Of a DNA stretch of 64,000 bases, positions 45,101 to 57,011 are shown in pieces. The stretch is from positions 149,745,198 to 149,809,197 of the forward strand of contig NC_031769.1 in the NCBI RefSeq assembly GCF_001522545.3, in the 5' to 3' direction. The translations under genes and the position numbers were made by a program. Source of the DNA: Parus major. Taxonomy: Eukaryota; Chordata; Aves; Passeriformes; Paridae. The notes below the pieces were generated by a model. The model worked only from the letters and a program-made list of their open reading frames with translations, was not told the origin of the DNA and ran no database searches. Positions within the stretch are counted from its first letter, which is position 1. Each line of letters begins with the position of its first letter.

Positions 45101-45206
45101 GCGGGCGGCGGAAGAAGAGCTCTGCGGCGGCCGGGGCGCGGTGTCGCCCGGCCCGCCAGTGCCCGTAGGCCATGGACACCTGGTACAGGTCCGCCAGCGG
45201 CGCCAT
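39116..45206 (-). CDS. NAPRT: Nicotinate phosphoribosyltransferase (13 exons, 524 aa)
   Basis: First enzyme of the Preiss-Handler NAD salvage route: nicotinate + PRPP + ATP to nicotinate mononucleotide, in the cytosol. Exons in transcript order: 45206-45020, 44222-44095, 43551-43469, 43022-42892, 42814-42699, 41655-41462, 41298-41158, 41006-40922, 40823-40743, 39912-39810, 39732-39575, 39403-39296, 39175-39116. They total 1575 nt; human NAPRT is 538 aa. Diagnostic stretches are the N-terminal [68 protein letters not shown] (phosphate-binding region) and the [16 protein letters not shown] loop. The neighbours EEF1D and TIGD5 match human 8q24.3 order and support orthology. Acceptor choice for exon 8 (CTTCCAG included) was set by frame and by the human AHFQVPW-like register. 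No in-frame stops or frameshifts were seen. Confidence 0.96.
40085..40640 (+). mobile_element. CR1 LINE 3' fragment, NAPRT intron 9
   Basis: Forward CR1 tail, opposite in orientation to NAPRT. Blocks include GAGGCCATGGAGATGCTCCA and GGAATTCCCAGAGTAGCTGT, shared with 9668-10165. Confidence 0.9.
41755..42690. repeat. (CCCATC/TCCCATT)n C-rich minisatellite, NAPRT intron 5
   Basis: About 930 bases of CCCATCCC, CATTCCCAT and TCCACCCCC-type units, with no G on the + strand for long stretches. It has higher-order duplications: the phrase CTATCCCCCTCTACATCTCC recurs at 42021, 42288 and 42471. A copy of the NAPRT exon 5 donor region is embedded at 42242-42275. The long Pro/Ser/His open frame through it is a repeat artefact. 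Confidence 0.93.
43590..44090. repeat. Minisatellite, NAPRT intron 2
   Basis: Imperfect units of about 60-70 bases with GGTCCAGGGGATCCCAGAGT and AAGGAAAAGGAAAGGCCTGG motifs, purine-rich on the + strand. Confidence 0.8.
44430..44995. repeat. C/T-rich degenerate repeat, NAPRT intron 1
   Basis: Repeated GTCCCTCTGAGAGATGTCCC and CCTTGAGTTGCTCCCCCATC-like phrases through most of intron 1. The period is poorly defined. Confidence 0.65.
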
Positions 45207-45290
45207 GGCGGGGCGGCGACACGGGGACAGGGGAGGGGACACGGGGAGGGACGGGGGAGGAGCGGGGAAATAGGAGGGGTACGGAAGCAC
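45000..45290 (-). promoter_or_regulatory. CpG-rich promoter and first exon of NAPRT
   Basis: Dense CpG over exon 1 and the bases 5' of the ATG at 45206 (- strand). No TATA box was seen. The transcription start is inferred to lie just upstream, near 45220-45290. Confidence 0.55.
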
Positions 45291-45695
45291 GGGGTGGGGG
45301 GAACGCGGGGATGGCGACACGGGGCAGCAGGGATGGCAGCACAAGGGGGACACGGGGATGGCAGCACAAGGGGGACACGGGCCAGGGTTGGCGACACAGC
45401 TGGACACGCGGGGTGGCAGCGCACAGTGGACACGTGGCACAGGGATGGCAGCAGAGGGAGGATACAGGGACAGTGGGGACTACGGGGACAGGGCAGCAGG
45501 GATGGCAACACACGGGTGATGGTGACACAGGACAGGGATGGCGACAGACGCAGGACAATGGACACAGGGGATGGCAGCACACGGAGGACGCTGGGCACAG
45601 GGATGGTGGCCCATGAGAGACAGGACACCGGGGATGGCAGCACATGCAGGGGACACAGGCATGGTGACATGACAGAAATGGGACACAGAGGGCAC
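45291..45695. repeat. Approximately 25-30 bp G/A/C minisatellite upstream of NAPRT
   Basis: Units of the form GGATGGCAGCACAAGGGGGA followed by CACGG, becoming degenerate to the right. It directly adjoins the NAPRT promoter. Confidence 0.88.
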
Positions 45696-46199
45696 ACGTG
45701 GCACCAGCTGTGCCAGCAGCTGGACCAGCAGGGGCTCAGGATGGCAGCACAGGGGACAAAGTGGCACTGCCAGCACTGCTCGTGGGACAGCTAGGACCCT
45801 GTGAGGGACACGTGTCACATACAGTGACAAAACACTGGCCCCACCAGGACAAGGGACAACCTTGCAGCACAATTCCATGGAGCTTCTCGTGTTCCTCGTG
45901 GCCCCAAACCTTGGACTCTGGCACTGGGACAGACCTCGTGTTCCCAAAGTCAGGAATGTCACCTGGCCCAGTGCCAGGCCACATTCAGCTGAAATGACCT
46001 GGGCAGGGAGTTGGTGGGAAAAGAGGGATGAAATCCATCCCACTGCAGCAATTCCTAGGTGCTTCCTGGGTATTCATCCTGTTTTTTTGTAGAGTGGGGG
46101 TCTCTAAACCTTGGGAAAGGTGACTGGAAACACCCTGAGACCTTCATTCCCAGCCCCAAAATTCAGGTCCATGTCTTGAGATCTTTGCTTCCATGAAGG

Positions 46200-46330
46200 A
46201 TGAGGAAATCATGGAACAGTTTAGGTTGGAAGAGACTTTAAATTTCTCTCTTATTCCAATCCTCTGCAATGGCCAGGGACACCTTCCACTAGCCCAGGTT
46301 GCTCAAATATCCCAGAATCTCCCACCAAAT
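46200..46330 (-). mobile_element. CR1 LINE 3' tail between NAPRT and EEF1D
   Basis: Reverse CR1 tail (GGAACAGTTTAGGTTGGAAG, then GGGACACCTTCCACTAGCCC). The adjoining 45696-46199 has no recognised gene. Confidence 0.8.
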
Positions 46331-46394
46331 CCCCCTGGAGAAGCTGCAACCGAGGGAAAAACCCACAACCCAACGTGCACTCCCAATGTTCATC

Positions 46395-46400
46395 TTTATT
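46395..46400 (-). terminator. EEF1D: EEF1D poly(A) signal
   Basis: TTTATT on the + strand is AATAAA on the - strand, about 40 bases after the EEF1D stop codon. It implies a very short 3' UTR, as in mammalian EEF1D. Confidence 0.75.
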
Positions 46401-46440
46401 AATTCCGGGTTCGGAGGAAGGGGGGATACAGTTTTTCCTT

Positions 46441-49400
46441 CTAAATCTTGTTAAAAGCAGCAATGTCCACACTCTGCACCTGGAAGGGGACAAAAGCTGG
46501 AGTCATCCAGGTGTTCCCAGGAAAACACACGAGTTAACGCCCCTCCCATGGGTTCCAGGCCCTTCCCACACCCCATTCCAAGACTTACGTAGTCCTCAAA
46601 CTTGGTGATCTCCTCCTCCAGGATATCTGTCCCGACTTTCTCGTCCTCTACCACACACTGGATTTGGAGTTTCTTGATGCCGTATCCGACTGGGACCAGT
46701 TTGGAGGCTCCCCACACCAAGCCGTCCATGTGGACGGAGCGGACGCACTCCTCCATCTTGGCCATGTCGGTCTCGTCATCCCACTGGAAAAATGGGAATT
46801 GGGAGGTTTTAGTGTATTCCTGGAGAGTGTCAGCAGTCCCAAAGAGTATCCAGGTGACACCTCTGGGAATGTCACAACTGATCCAAAGTGCCCGTTCTTG
46901 GTTGGAGAAGGCTCCAGAAGACCTTGGAGCCCCTTCCAGTACCTCAAGGAGATCCAAGAGAGGAACTTGGGACAAGGATGGAGTGACAGGATAAGAGGGA
47001 ATGGTTTTAAACTGGAATAGGGTGAGATTAGATGGGCTATTGGAAAGAAATTCCACCCTGGGAGGCTGCTGAGGCCCTGGAATGAATTCCCAGAGAAGCT
47101 GTGGCTGCCCCTGGAAGCGTCCAAGGCCAGGCTGGAGCAACCTGGGATAGTGGAAATTGTCCCTGCCTATGGAATGAGATGGGATTTAAGGTCCCATCCA
47201 TCCAAACCCATTCCAGGCTTCTACGGCAACAAATCCCACATCGCTCTGAGCCTTTATTTGGAATTCCACAGGTGCCACCACCATCCACCTGGATGAGAGA
47301 GGATTCCCAGCCTCCCCCACAGAGCTCCCAAATTCCAAAAGCCACTCACCGGCTTCACATCCAGCAGGATGGAAGACTTGGCGATGAGTCCCGGCTTCTT
47401 GGCCTTCTTCTCCGCGTACTGCCGGAGCCGCTCTTCCCGGACTTTGGCAGCTTCCTGGTCTTCCTCCTCATCATCACTCCCAAAAAGGTCGATGTCATCG
47501 TCCTCATCATCCTCAGCAGCAGCCGGCGTGGCTTTCTTGGCCGGGAGCTCCACTTTTTTTGAGGGAACGCTGAACGGTTCCACTTTCTTCACCAGATCGG
47601 AGGTTTTTTAAGGGAAAAAAGAGAGAAAAGATTAAACTGGTGTTGGAGCAGAGCAGCCAAAAAAAGCTCAGGAATGGGAATCTCCACTGCTCACGACACT
47701 GAACAATCCTCATGCTGTGGGATTTAAAAAGGACTTATCAAAACACAACATTTGTCCACGTGGATCTTTGGTTTTAACTCCTAGAGAAAAATTCCAGCAT
47801 TTTTCCAAGGCTCACCTGGGTTGGAGGAACAGGTGAGGGCTGGTGGGAAGTTGAGGATTTCTCCAGAGCATTCAGGCGGCTTTCCAGCTTGAAAATGGCC
47901 ATCTGGAGGTCTGCAACAACTGGAAAAAGGAGAGAAAAATAGGAAAAAGGACCTTAAATTCCCAGCTGCATGTCAGGTCTCCAGCCAGAACGAGGAATTC
48001 TCCCACTCACCACTGCGGAGGTTCTGGTTTTCCACTTCCAGGTGGGAAATTCGGGACAGGAGCTCATTTTGGTCACCAGCAGCTCCAGAGGAGGTTGTGC
48101 TTGCACTCTGCAATGAGGAAAACCGGGGTGAAATTGAGTTGTTTCTCCTCTTCCTGAAAAAAACCCATGAAGCAAAGCAGAGTCGTGTCTTCAGGGAGGG
48201 AAGAAGTTCAGGAGCTGAACTAAAACCCAGGATATTTTCTCTAAATTAGAATAGAAACTAATGGAGCAGTTCTGTAAAATTAAGCATGGACTAAATCCCT
48301 AAAGGAATTTCAGCTGGCACCAAGGAGCAAAGGATAAAATCACATTTCCCACACCCAGATCCCAAAATGCCACTAAAACCACGTAACATTTATATAAAAT
48401 CCCACACCAAGCTCCTTAAAAATCCTGAAGTCCCTTGGTCTCCTCTCCCAGCTCACTGAGGGACAGGAATGACCTGCCTAAGGTAACACTGGGAAAGCTG
48501 GAAAGATCCCAGGAATGATACACTCCCACCTTTACAGCCCAGCCTTTTATTCCTCTCCCTAACAATTTCAATCTGCTTTAACACATCCTGACAGAATAAT
48601 TATTCCAACCGTGCCTTCCAAAGGATTTTTTGACAGGAAAAAAAAAAAAAAAAAGAGGTTTTCTGGGTTTTTTTATGTTAAGGAGGTTCCTTATCCATCA
48701 ATTTCAGGCAGCAAAGGGGAAGAAAATAACAGGATTTGCCCTTGAATTGTCATTTCTAAGTGAAAAGAAGAGAGAATAATTTATTCTTTTTCCATTCTGA
48801 TGTGGAATCTCAGCAGTCACATAAGATGGAAAGAGGGAAAAGCAGGGATAAGATGTAGAATATGAGGCACAAGGTCTGAATCATGGAATGGTTTGGGTTG
48901 GAAGGGATTTTAAGGATCATCCAGACCAACACGTTTCTCCATCCCAGGCTGCTCCAAGTCCTGTCCAACCTGGCCTTGGACACTTCCAGGAATAAGGCCG
49001 GGAAATACCAAAAGAGGCAGGAAAAATTTCCATTTCTGCCTCAGCTGTGGATTCAGGCTGAGGAAAGGCGAGTGCAGATCCCTGGGCACAGAGCTGGGAC
49101 AACTCCCTGCTGTCAGATCTCATTATCCAGGTGTATCCCAGTGCCAAAGGAAAAACCCTGAGGAAGGAGAACTTGCTCCATCCTTGTCCCACCAAATCTT
49201 CTCCCGTTTTTCCACAGGCTCCATCCGTGCATGGCTCACTTACAGCGGAGCGTCCCGACTGTTTCTTGGGACGGGCACAAGGAGCTTCCTTGCTCCGAGC
49301 AGGCGTCTTCTGCTGCAGGATGGGAAAAAGTTTGGGAAGATGGGAAAAGGTTTTGCAATTCCAGAGGGAACTCAAGCGCAGGGAAGAGCCGCATGCAAGG

Positions 49401-52400
49401 GGAAGTTATGGAGCGGTGGCGAAACAGCCTTGGCACTGCACACAAACATTCCCCCAGGAATTCTGGGGTCTTCTCCACAAACATCTCGGTGTCTGCAGGG
49501 AGCTCATGCAGCGCTGTGGGCTCATCACACCATGCCAGCCCTGATGCTCCAAGGATGGAAATCATGGAATTACAGAGGTGTACAGAGGAAAATCCCTCTG
49601 ATCCCATCGAGTCCAACAGTTCCCCCAAGGCCACCAGTGAGCAGGTCCCCCAAATGCCACATCCACAGGGATGTTAAATCCCTCCAGGGATGGGGACTCC
49701 ACCTCTGTGCCATGAGGAATTTTCCTAATATCCCAGCTAAATTTTCCTTCTGGTGGTTTCCTTTCAGCCTGCCCCTCATTCCCTGGGAGTAGATCCCAAT
49801 TCCCACCTGGGAATCCTGTCAGGGATTTGTGGAAATGAGAAGGTCCCCCCTGAAACTCATTTTTTTTTTCCAGGCTGAGCCCTCCCAGCTCCCACAGCTA
49901 CTCCAGACCTTTCCCAATCCATTCCCTTCCCTGGAAACACCCCAGCCCCCCCAATCTCCTTCTTGTCATGAGGGCCCAAAACTGATCCCAGGATTGGAGG
50001 TGCCCGAGCAGTGCCAGCACAGGGGGAGGAAATTTCTCTTCCCTGACGATAATAATTCCTCAAAAAAACAGAGGGAAGAGCATGGGAAGAGCGAGGGATA
50101 CCTGTCCCAAGCTGAAACAATCAAGAGATCTTAACTGGAACCCGTAAGACAATGCTAGAGGCACAACCATGTCCCAGATCCTCAACAATTATGGAAAAAT
50201 TGCCTTTATGAGGCTGTGGGATCTTCCCTGAGGAGAGGATGCTCCAAGATTTGGGAATGTGGACACCACACCTCCACTATAGCACACAAAAAACATTCCC
50301 TCTTATAACTTCCAGCTCCACACAAGCATCTGTGAATTTTATCAGGGATAAGAATTCAAAATACCAAAGGTGGGGAGTTCCACAGCATCACTTCCCTCTC
50401 TTCCTCTGAACTCTTGGACAAAACCTTCAAATCCTTCATTTTTAAGCCATGGTTTTTGCACTCAACCCACCTTAAAGCTGCAGCCCATGTGGAATATTTT
50501 GGATGGCTGAAGTGCTTGGGAAAACTGGGATTGTGCATAAATTATCCAAATAAATCAAATCCCTGGAAATTATGAAGGGTATGAAACAGGACTTCAGCTG
50601 AACAATTTGGGATATAAACATCTGTTATTCCCTGAAGTTTGAAATCCTAAAATACATTTAATATATCAGAGACAATACAATTTTTCCTTGTGTTCAGGTG
50701 GAATTTCCTGTTCTACTTCCTGCTTTTCCCCATAACCGAGGAACTCCAGACTCTCATCATATTCCAAGTGCTCATTCCTACGTTTTATGGCACAATCCCA
50801 GCCTGAAATTCCCAGCAAAAATGCACTAAACTCCCATTTTCCCATCTTTTCACAGCCATCTCTTCCCTTGCCACATCCTAAGACTCCTGAGAGTAACTCT
50901 GGAGGAAGGAAAGACAAAAATCCTGGGACTTTTGCTCTTCCCGCTTTTCTCTGGATCACACAATGTAAATCTGGGGTTTGGGAATGCAAGGAAGAAATTT
51001 AAGAATGTTCTGAAGTCCAGCCTGGTTATCCAAGATTAACAATAATCCTTGAGGGATATTCCAACTATTTTTCAGCCACGTGGAAGATCCAACCCCTTTC
51101 CCAGGAACAAAAAATATCCAGCAGAGGAATTTTTTACATCCAGCACTAATCCTCAAACCATTTATATCCCAAAATTCCTGTCCTTTGACTTTGGGCTGTT
51201 GCTTTAGCCAATCCCTGTTACAACACCTGGATGCTCCAAACTTCTGGGATTCTCTCCCAAAAAAGCTCTTTAACAGGAGTCAGGGAAGAAATTCCTCATC
51301 TTTGGCAAAACACTCTGGAAGATGAGGATGAGCAGCACTTCCAGGTGATTTGGGTTTAGATTCCCTGCCCCTTGCCCAATTCCAAAAGTTCTTCCCAAAG
51401 GAATTTTCGACCCTGTTTGGGATGGGGGCCTCATTTATCCACTTTCTGGAGTTTTTTTTTAATAAAATGAGCCAGTTCAGGGAAATTTTTCCTTAAGCTG
51501 TTGGCTGAAATCCTGATTCCTTATATTCATCCCAAATGTCTGGCTCCTTTCTGTTGATATGGAATATTCCCCTTGGGAAAGGGGGAATTCCTTGTTGTTC
51601 CCTGATATTGGACTGTCCAAATAATGGATGGATTCCTTTGGGAGTCCACTGCAAATCAAGTCACCTGGGCTGTATTCCATGGATTTTCTTTCCCATAAAA
51701 CCACTAATTAGTATTTTAACTTCCTTTTACAAAAAGGAAGATTTATTTTAACACTCTAGTCTGCACTCAGGATAAAAACCTCCACAAGTACATTCCTGAG
51801 CTCCTCCAGGATGCTCCAGTCCTGGAGCTTGTAGCCAAGCTGAATTCCCTGGATGCAGCAGATGGAAAACACCTTTTTTTTTTTTGTTTTTTTGCAAATA
51901 CCCTAAAATGGAAGCAAAACGGGGAAGAGAAGGTGGCAGCCCAGTGTATCCCAAAAAAGAGCCACACACTCAGCGAGTTGGAACCTGTTAGTTAAAACCC
52001 ATAGGAACATCCCACCAGGAAAAAAAAAAAAAAAACAAGGAAAAATAATTTAAAAAAAGGGAAGGAAAAGCCCAATTCAGGGAATTCTTTTAACCCAAAT
52101 CCAGTTTTGGCAGCGCTGCGGGTGAGCAGCGCGTGGGGATGGGGGCGGAGCCGGTGGCACACGGCGCTGCACACCTTGGTCTTCTCCTCTAACTTCCAAC
52201 CAAGAAGCCAAATGATCTATGGGATTAGAATTCCATTAAAGAAAAAAAAAAATATGGGATGCAGGCAGCCAGCTGGTGAGAGCTTGGGTACTCACTCCGG
52301 CCAGCGATTTCTGGATATTCTCCCTGGCTCTGGCAATGTCGCGGAGGATCGTGCTGGCTCCGTTCTCCTGCAAACAGCGCAGAAAGAACCAAGAGTTTCT

Positions 52401-54181
52401 TTTTAAAAAATAAAAAATATTAAAACACGGGGAAAAAAGTTCATCAGGGAAGTTAAAAAAAAAAAAACAAAAAACAATGAAAGGAAGGAAGAGCGAGGGA
52501 ATTGGGAAAATTGGGAATTGTTCTTTCCATGATTCAGCGATTTTTGCTGTAAGGATTGGGGTTAAATCGGGCAGTCTCTAGTCACGTGTCCAGAAGGATC
52601 ATCCAGTCAAAGAGCTTTTAAATTCCCTGTGATTACCCTGAGAAGTTTGGGAAGCTGCCAGAGGGTTGGAGTGACTCCAGAACTCCTTAAAAACCCAGTC
52701 TGCGGCAGGATTTTTCCATAATATTACCTGAGTTCAGGCACAAGTGACAACCCTGACTCTGCTCTATCCAGAGGTGGGACCCAGAACACCAGGAATTTTT
52801 TTCCCTATGCTCCCACTGCCATGCCTTAGCCTGGATTTCAAGACTCCCTCCCTGGAAATTCCATGATCCATTCACTCCTTGCCTTTCCCAGACTGCAACC
52901 CCCACCAGCAAGACCCAAGATGGGAAATTTCCCACAAACCCCCGAATCTCGAGTTAAACAGAAAATAAAGGAGAAACAGCCTCGACACATCCAGGTGGGC
53001 CCCACTTCCTGCTGCTTCCAAGGAGGTTTTAAGGATATTTTTCCATAGGGGAAGTGGCTGATAAATTTCTGCAGGATCTCCAAACATCCTTCAAACCACT
53101 TCTCCCAGGCCAAACTCCTCCACTGGAAGCTCCTGATGTGCCTTGAAATAGTTCAACTGTTCCAACAGGTTTTCACTCCAAAACCGACTTCCAGCATTCA
53201 TCCAGAGCTCCCAATTTTTTTTATTCCTGACCCCCCAGGTGCTGTGCCAGCACCTAAGCCAGGATGGGCAGCAGGAATAGCTGGAATGTGCCTGCAAGTT
53301 ATGATTTCATCAAAAAAGCTTTCCTGTAAAACGCTTGGAAAAGAGGCACTGAACACTCAGCATTCCAAAGGCACAAGCAGTTAGGAGCAGGAAGAGGTTT
53401 GGAAAGCTCTGAACCTTGGAACAGGAATAATTTTGGGATAATATTGAAGCTGGAAATATTTCAGCCCAGCAGAATCATGCTTTGCCCTCCACCTTCCCCT
53501 TCCCAACTCACCGGTACCACGAACAGAGTCTTCCACTGGAACACCCGGAATATTTCCAGGAGAACAAAAAGAAGGATAAAAAAAATCCCCCCCCCAAAAA
53601 ATCTTTGGAGCTGTGGTGCCTCTGTTCAATCTTTAGGTCGTTTGTATTCTCTTGGAATACCCCAAAAGACTGCTCCAAAATGGAAGCAAAGCAGCGTTTT
53701 CCCTGGATGAAAGGGGGCAGGGATGCTCTTTGCCCATAAAATTGGGGATTTGGGGATTTCCAGCTCAATCTGTGCCCCCAGAAATCTCAGCAGCCTGGAA
53801 AAATTCAGGACAACTGCTGGACGCTGGGAATGGTTCAGCTGTTGGAAGGACATCTTATCTCCCATTTCCTTGGGATCAAATCCTTCAGATTCCACAGAGA
53901 ACAGTGGGGGGAAAAAAACACCAAAACCAAAATGGGTCATAAACAGAGAGCTCCAGTGAGACTTGGGGGAAAAAAAACAGCACCAAGAGCAGAAATCCCA
54001 CAAAAATAAAGGTGGATCATGTCCTCTGACTTACTCTGGAATTCCTGGGATTGGGAATTACCTGCTGGCGGGAGGGGGCACCCATGGGGCCGTTCATCTG
54101 CTCGTAGAACCTTCGCTCGGCGTCGTCATATTTGTACTTCTCGAACCAGATCTTGTCGTGCAGGAAGTAATCCACAGCCAT
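46441..54181 (-). CDS. EEF1D: Elongation factor 1-delta, short (translation) form
   Basis: Guanine-nucleotide exchange subunit of eEF1B, recycling eEF1A-GDP during translation elongation. Exons in transcript order: 54181-54062, 52367-52296, optional 49312-49244, 48107-48011, 47919-47816, 47586-47350, 46783-46589, 46479-46441. This gives 287 aa without the cassette and 310 aa with it; human is 281. Seen: N-terminal [20 protein letters not shown] (eEF1B-gamma-binding type), a leucine-zipper stretch ([16 protein letters not shown] to NALEK), an acidic CK2-type block with [20 protein letters not shown], and the exchange domain from WDDETDMA to the invariant C-terminus DIAAFNKI. The acceptor at 47586 lies about 25 bases beyond its pyrimidine tract and is the only choice that keeps frame. 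The start codon is preceded by a splice acceptor at 54186/54187. Confidence 0.96.
46885..47215 (+). mobile_element. CR1 LINE 3' fragment, EEF1D intron
   Basis: Forward CR1 tail from GTTGGAGAAGGCTCCAGAAG to CCATCCAAACCCATTCCAGG, antisense to EEF1D. Confidence 0.85.
48108..48869. other. EEF1D intron, nothing recognised
   Basis: AT-rich intron with an A run at about 48640. No exon or repeat family was identified. Confidence 0.4.
48870..48995 (-). mobile_element. CR1 LINE 3' tail, EEF1D intron
   Basis: Reverse CR1 tail (GAATCATGGAATGGTTTGGG, then GGCTGCTCCAAGTCCTGTCC). Confidence 0.85.
49244..49312 (-). CDS. EEF1D: EEF1D candidate cassette exon (23 codons)
   Basis: Phase-0, 69-base exon with a good GCT|GTAAGT donor and a CAGCAG tandem acceptor, encoding a basic Gln/Lys/Ser stretch ([20 protein letters not shown] and RSA). 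Skipping or including it leaves the frame intact. The human 281-aa form lacks this segment, so I infer alternative splicing. The CAGCAG acceptor could add or drop one Gln. Confidence 0.7.
49555..50050 (-). mobile_element. CR1 LINE 3' fragment (distinct subfamily), EEF1D intron
   Basis: Reverse CR1 with words different from the main family: CTCTGATCCCATCGAGTCCA, AACCCCTCCAGGGATGG-like and AAAACTGATCCCAGGATTGG. It probably belongs to an older CR1 subfamily. It starts about 240 bases 5' of the cassette exon in transcript terms. Confidence 0.75.
50051..52295. other. EEF1D intron, nothing recognised
   Basis: AT-rich intronic sequence with short homopolymers and no recognisable exon, RNA gene or LINE tail. 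Confidence 0.4.
52368..54061. other. EEF1D intron, nothing recognised
   Basis: Intron between the first two short-form coding exons. No repeat family or additional exon was identified. Confidence 0.4.
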
Positions 54182-54489
54182 TTTCCTGGGAAAAGAAGGG
54201 GGGGAAATATCCACAAAAACTGAATTCCCACAAGGATTGAAGGTTAACAGCTCATCAGGGGCGGTTTCTGTGCCTGCAGCTCGGCTTGGCTGCAGATTTA
54301 AGTATCTGGGATCCTCTTAAAAAAGCAGGACGGATTAATCACCCACCTGCCTGACCTGGACATGGAGTGGGGATGGGATGAATCAGCTGATCCAGACTTT
54401 ATTCCACAAAAAAAAAAACCTCAAAACCCCTGGATTTTCTGGCTCATGCTAAGGAAAATGGCTTGTGTAGGAGAATAAAAAGGGAATAG

Positions 54490-54640
54490 AAATCATGGAA
54501 TGGATTGGGTTGGAAAAGAACATAAAGATCATTAGTTCCAAATTCCTTCCATGGGACACCTTCTACTATCCCAGGTTGCTCCAAGCTTCATTCAACCTTT
54601 CCCTGGATGCTTCAGGGATGGGGCACCCACAAGTTCCCTG
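54490..54640 (-). mobile_element. CR1 LINE 3' tail, EEF1D intron
   Basis: Reverse CR1 tail (AATCATGGAATGGATTGGGT, then CTATCCCAGGTTGCTCCAAG). The rest of 54641-55854 is intron with nothing recognised beyond the T run at about 55796-55820. Confidence 0.85.
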
Positions 54641-55854
54641 GGAAATCTTTTGATAAAAATCAGCAATACTTGGAAGGGACAGACCTGGCACTACATGGAA
54701 AAACAGCACAAAACAGCCCAAATCCTGCTGGGAAATGTGGGGTTTTTATGGAGCAACTTCCAAAGATGGGTTAAATTCTTAATTTGAAGGGAAACAGGAA
54801 AAGAGCAAGTGCCCTGAATTCCGGCAGGGGACAGAGCCAGCAGAAGTCTGAGGAGGTGGAGAGCAGGGATAGAGCAGCATAAGGAAACCACAACTGGAGC
54901 AGGCTCCACAAAGCCTCTCCTCATTATCCCAAATTCCAGTTTTCCATAAAACACTTCCACGGAAGCCAGAGATGATCATCCTGAAATCAAATCCCCTCTT
55001 ATCTCATCTACCCACTTGGAAGAGACCAGAGGCCAACCAGACACAGGAGCTGCAGCAAAACCACTCTCCACACCCAAATCTCCAGGACCTGCTGGAATTC
55101 CAACCAGGATCATTTGCAGACAAATTTATCCCACGTTTTTACAGAGACACATGGATTTTCCCAGATATCCAGTTACGAGCAACTGAAGAGGAAATGATCC
55201 CAAACAGGACCAAGTGAAAGGTATTTGACCCCCAAATCCCTTGACACAAAGATCCTAAAAGCTCTCCAACAAATCCCAACAAAACTCATGGATCAGAAGT
55301 GTCAGAAATGAAGACGGATGCTCCAAGAGTCTTTTTTTCCCAGAATATCCATCTCTACCTTAGCTCTGCCTTTGGAGAGGATCCAAGGGCACTCCAAAAA
55401 TTCACAGACTGAATATAAATTCCCTCAAAAAACCAAACTACAGCACGTGCTGCCACCGGAGTGATTCCCTAAATTGTTTTCCAGTCACTTCCAAACCTTC
55501 TTCAAGCTGGATCCTGGTTATGATGCTGATTTTTATATGGAATGAGAGGATGGAAAGGAGGATGGTGCTGTATCCATGCAAAAAGGGGGATACTGAGCTC
55601 ACTTCCCAACCCTGCCTTTAAACATTCAACTTCTAGCTCCACACAAACACAGCATTTATCCACCAGAATTCCTCAGAAATTCAGGGGAATTCCTTAAAGG
55701 ATTTTCCCCCTGCTCCCTGCCCACCGGGATCATCTCCAAGTCCACCCAGTCTTCTCCACATGCAAATTCCTCCTGGCTCAATCCTGACCCAGCCTTTTTT
55801 TTTTTTTTTTTTTTTTTTTTGCATGGGCATTACCCCCAAAGAAACTTCTCCTAC

Positions 55855-57011
55855 TTCATTTCTGGAGCAGGAGTGCTTGGAGCAGCTGGATGGGAGGGAT
55901 TTCCTGCTGCAGATTCCTGGATCCCTGTTTTCTCCGCTGCTCTGTCCGCTTCCAGGGCAAAATATCGGGATTCAGCCCTGTCGTAGGTCACCTTATTCAG
56001 CCACACGGATTCGCTGTCCTTGTGCAGGAAAAAGCAGGTGGGGTTTTCCTTGGGAATATCAGGAAGCTGAGGGTTGGTGGTGGCCATCCCAGTTTGCTTC
56101 CCAAGGTTGTGGTTCTTGGATGCTTCCGGGCAGCCGCGTTGCCGCCGCTGGTTTTTATCCGAGGGGTGCCCGTCCAACATCTTCTCATAAAAATTCTTCT
56201 CAGCATCATCGTAGAGAGGCTTCTCCAGCCACACCTCGGATGCCAGAACTTCCCAGTTGGAAATCTGCGGCTTCCCATTGACCGTCTGCTGGTCAGAGCT
56301 GGGCAAACTGGGAATGGAGGCCACGGGAGAGTTGGGAATGCCGGGAGCCAAGCCTGGCGTGGCGGGAGTGGGCAAGGCCGTGCCGTAGCCCTCATCCGGC
56401 GTTCCCAGCCTGGAATTCGGCCACACCGATGGGATGGCCAGGACGTTGGGAGGAAGGAAAAACTGGGATTTTTCCATGAACGCCCTCTCGGCCTTATCGA
56501 AGTCAAACTTGTTGATCCAAACCCCTTGGACAACGTGGTGACAGGCGGCCAGGCTCCCGTGGGAACATGCCGGGAGAATCCTTGCCTTGGGAATATCTTG
56601 GCTGGAGTCGGACCTGGCCACAGCAGGAGATTCCTGAGCCGTTTTTCCAGTCTCAGGCGATTCCCAACTCTGGGAACCCGCTAATTTTTTCCTGTAGGCG
56701 TTCTCGGCGCGGTCATACAAGGGCTTGTCAAACCACACATGCTCCGCTGACATTCCCACCAGGATCGCCTCCAGCTTGGAATCCTGAGCTTTGGGTTTCG
56801 GGGAGCGCTTCCGTTTCCGCTGTTTTTTGCCATTCCGGGGTTTTTTCGGATCTCCCTTGAATTCCCCCTCAATGGAATCCTCATGGCAGATCCCGTTGAT
56901 GGCCTCGGGCTCTGGCGCTTCCCGCTCCGGCGCTTCCCGCTCGGCTTCATCGTTCCGGTGCTTTTCCAGCCAAACTTTGTCCACGGAGCAGGGGTTTTTC
57001 CGTGTCCTCAT
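55855..57011 (-). CDS. EEF1D: EEF1D long-form (eEF1B-delta-L) 5' coding exon
   Basis: A 1157-base open exon whose ATG at 57011 follows a pyrimidine-rich acceptor. It splices from AA|GTAGGA to the acceptor before the short-form ATG, continuing in frame as ...PEM-K-K-MAVDYF. The product would be about 697 aa with the cassette and 674 without; human long form is 647. It has a basic nuclear-localisation-like run (KKPRNGKKQRKRKRSPKPK, residues about 56-74) and five copies of a VW[LFI][DEN]K..(Y/F)D.AE motif, with a sixth at the start of the short form. In mammals this isoform is nuclear and acts in stress-gene transcription. A run of about 26 A residues (- strand) sits some 35 bases past its donor. 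Confidence 0.9.
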
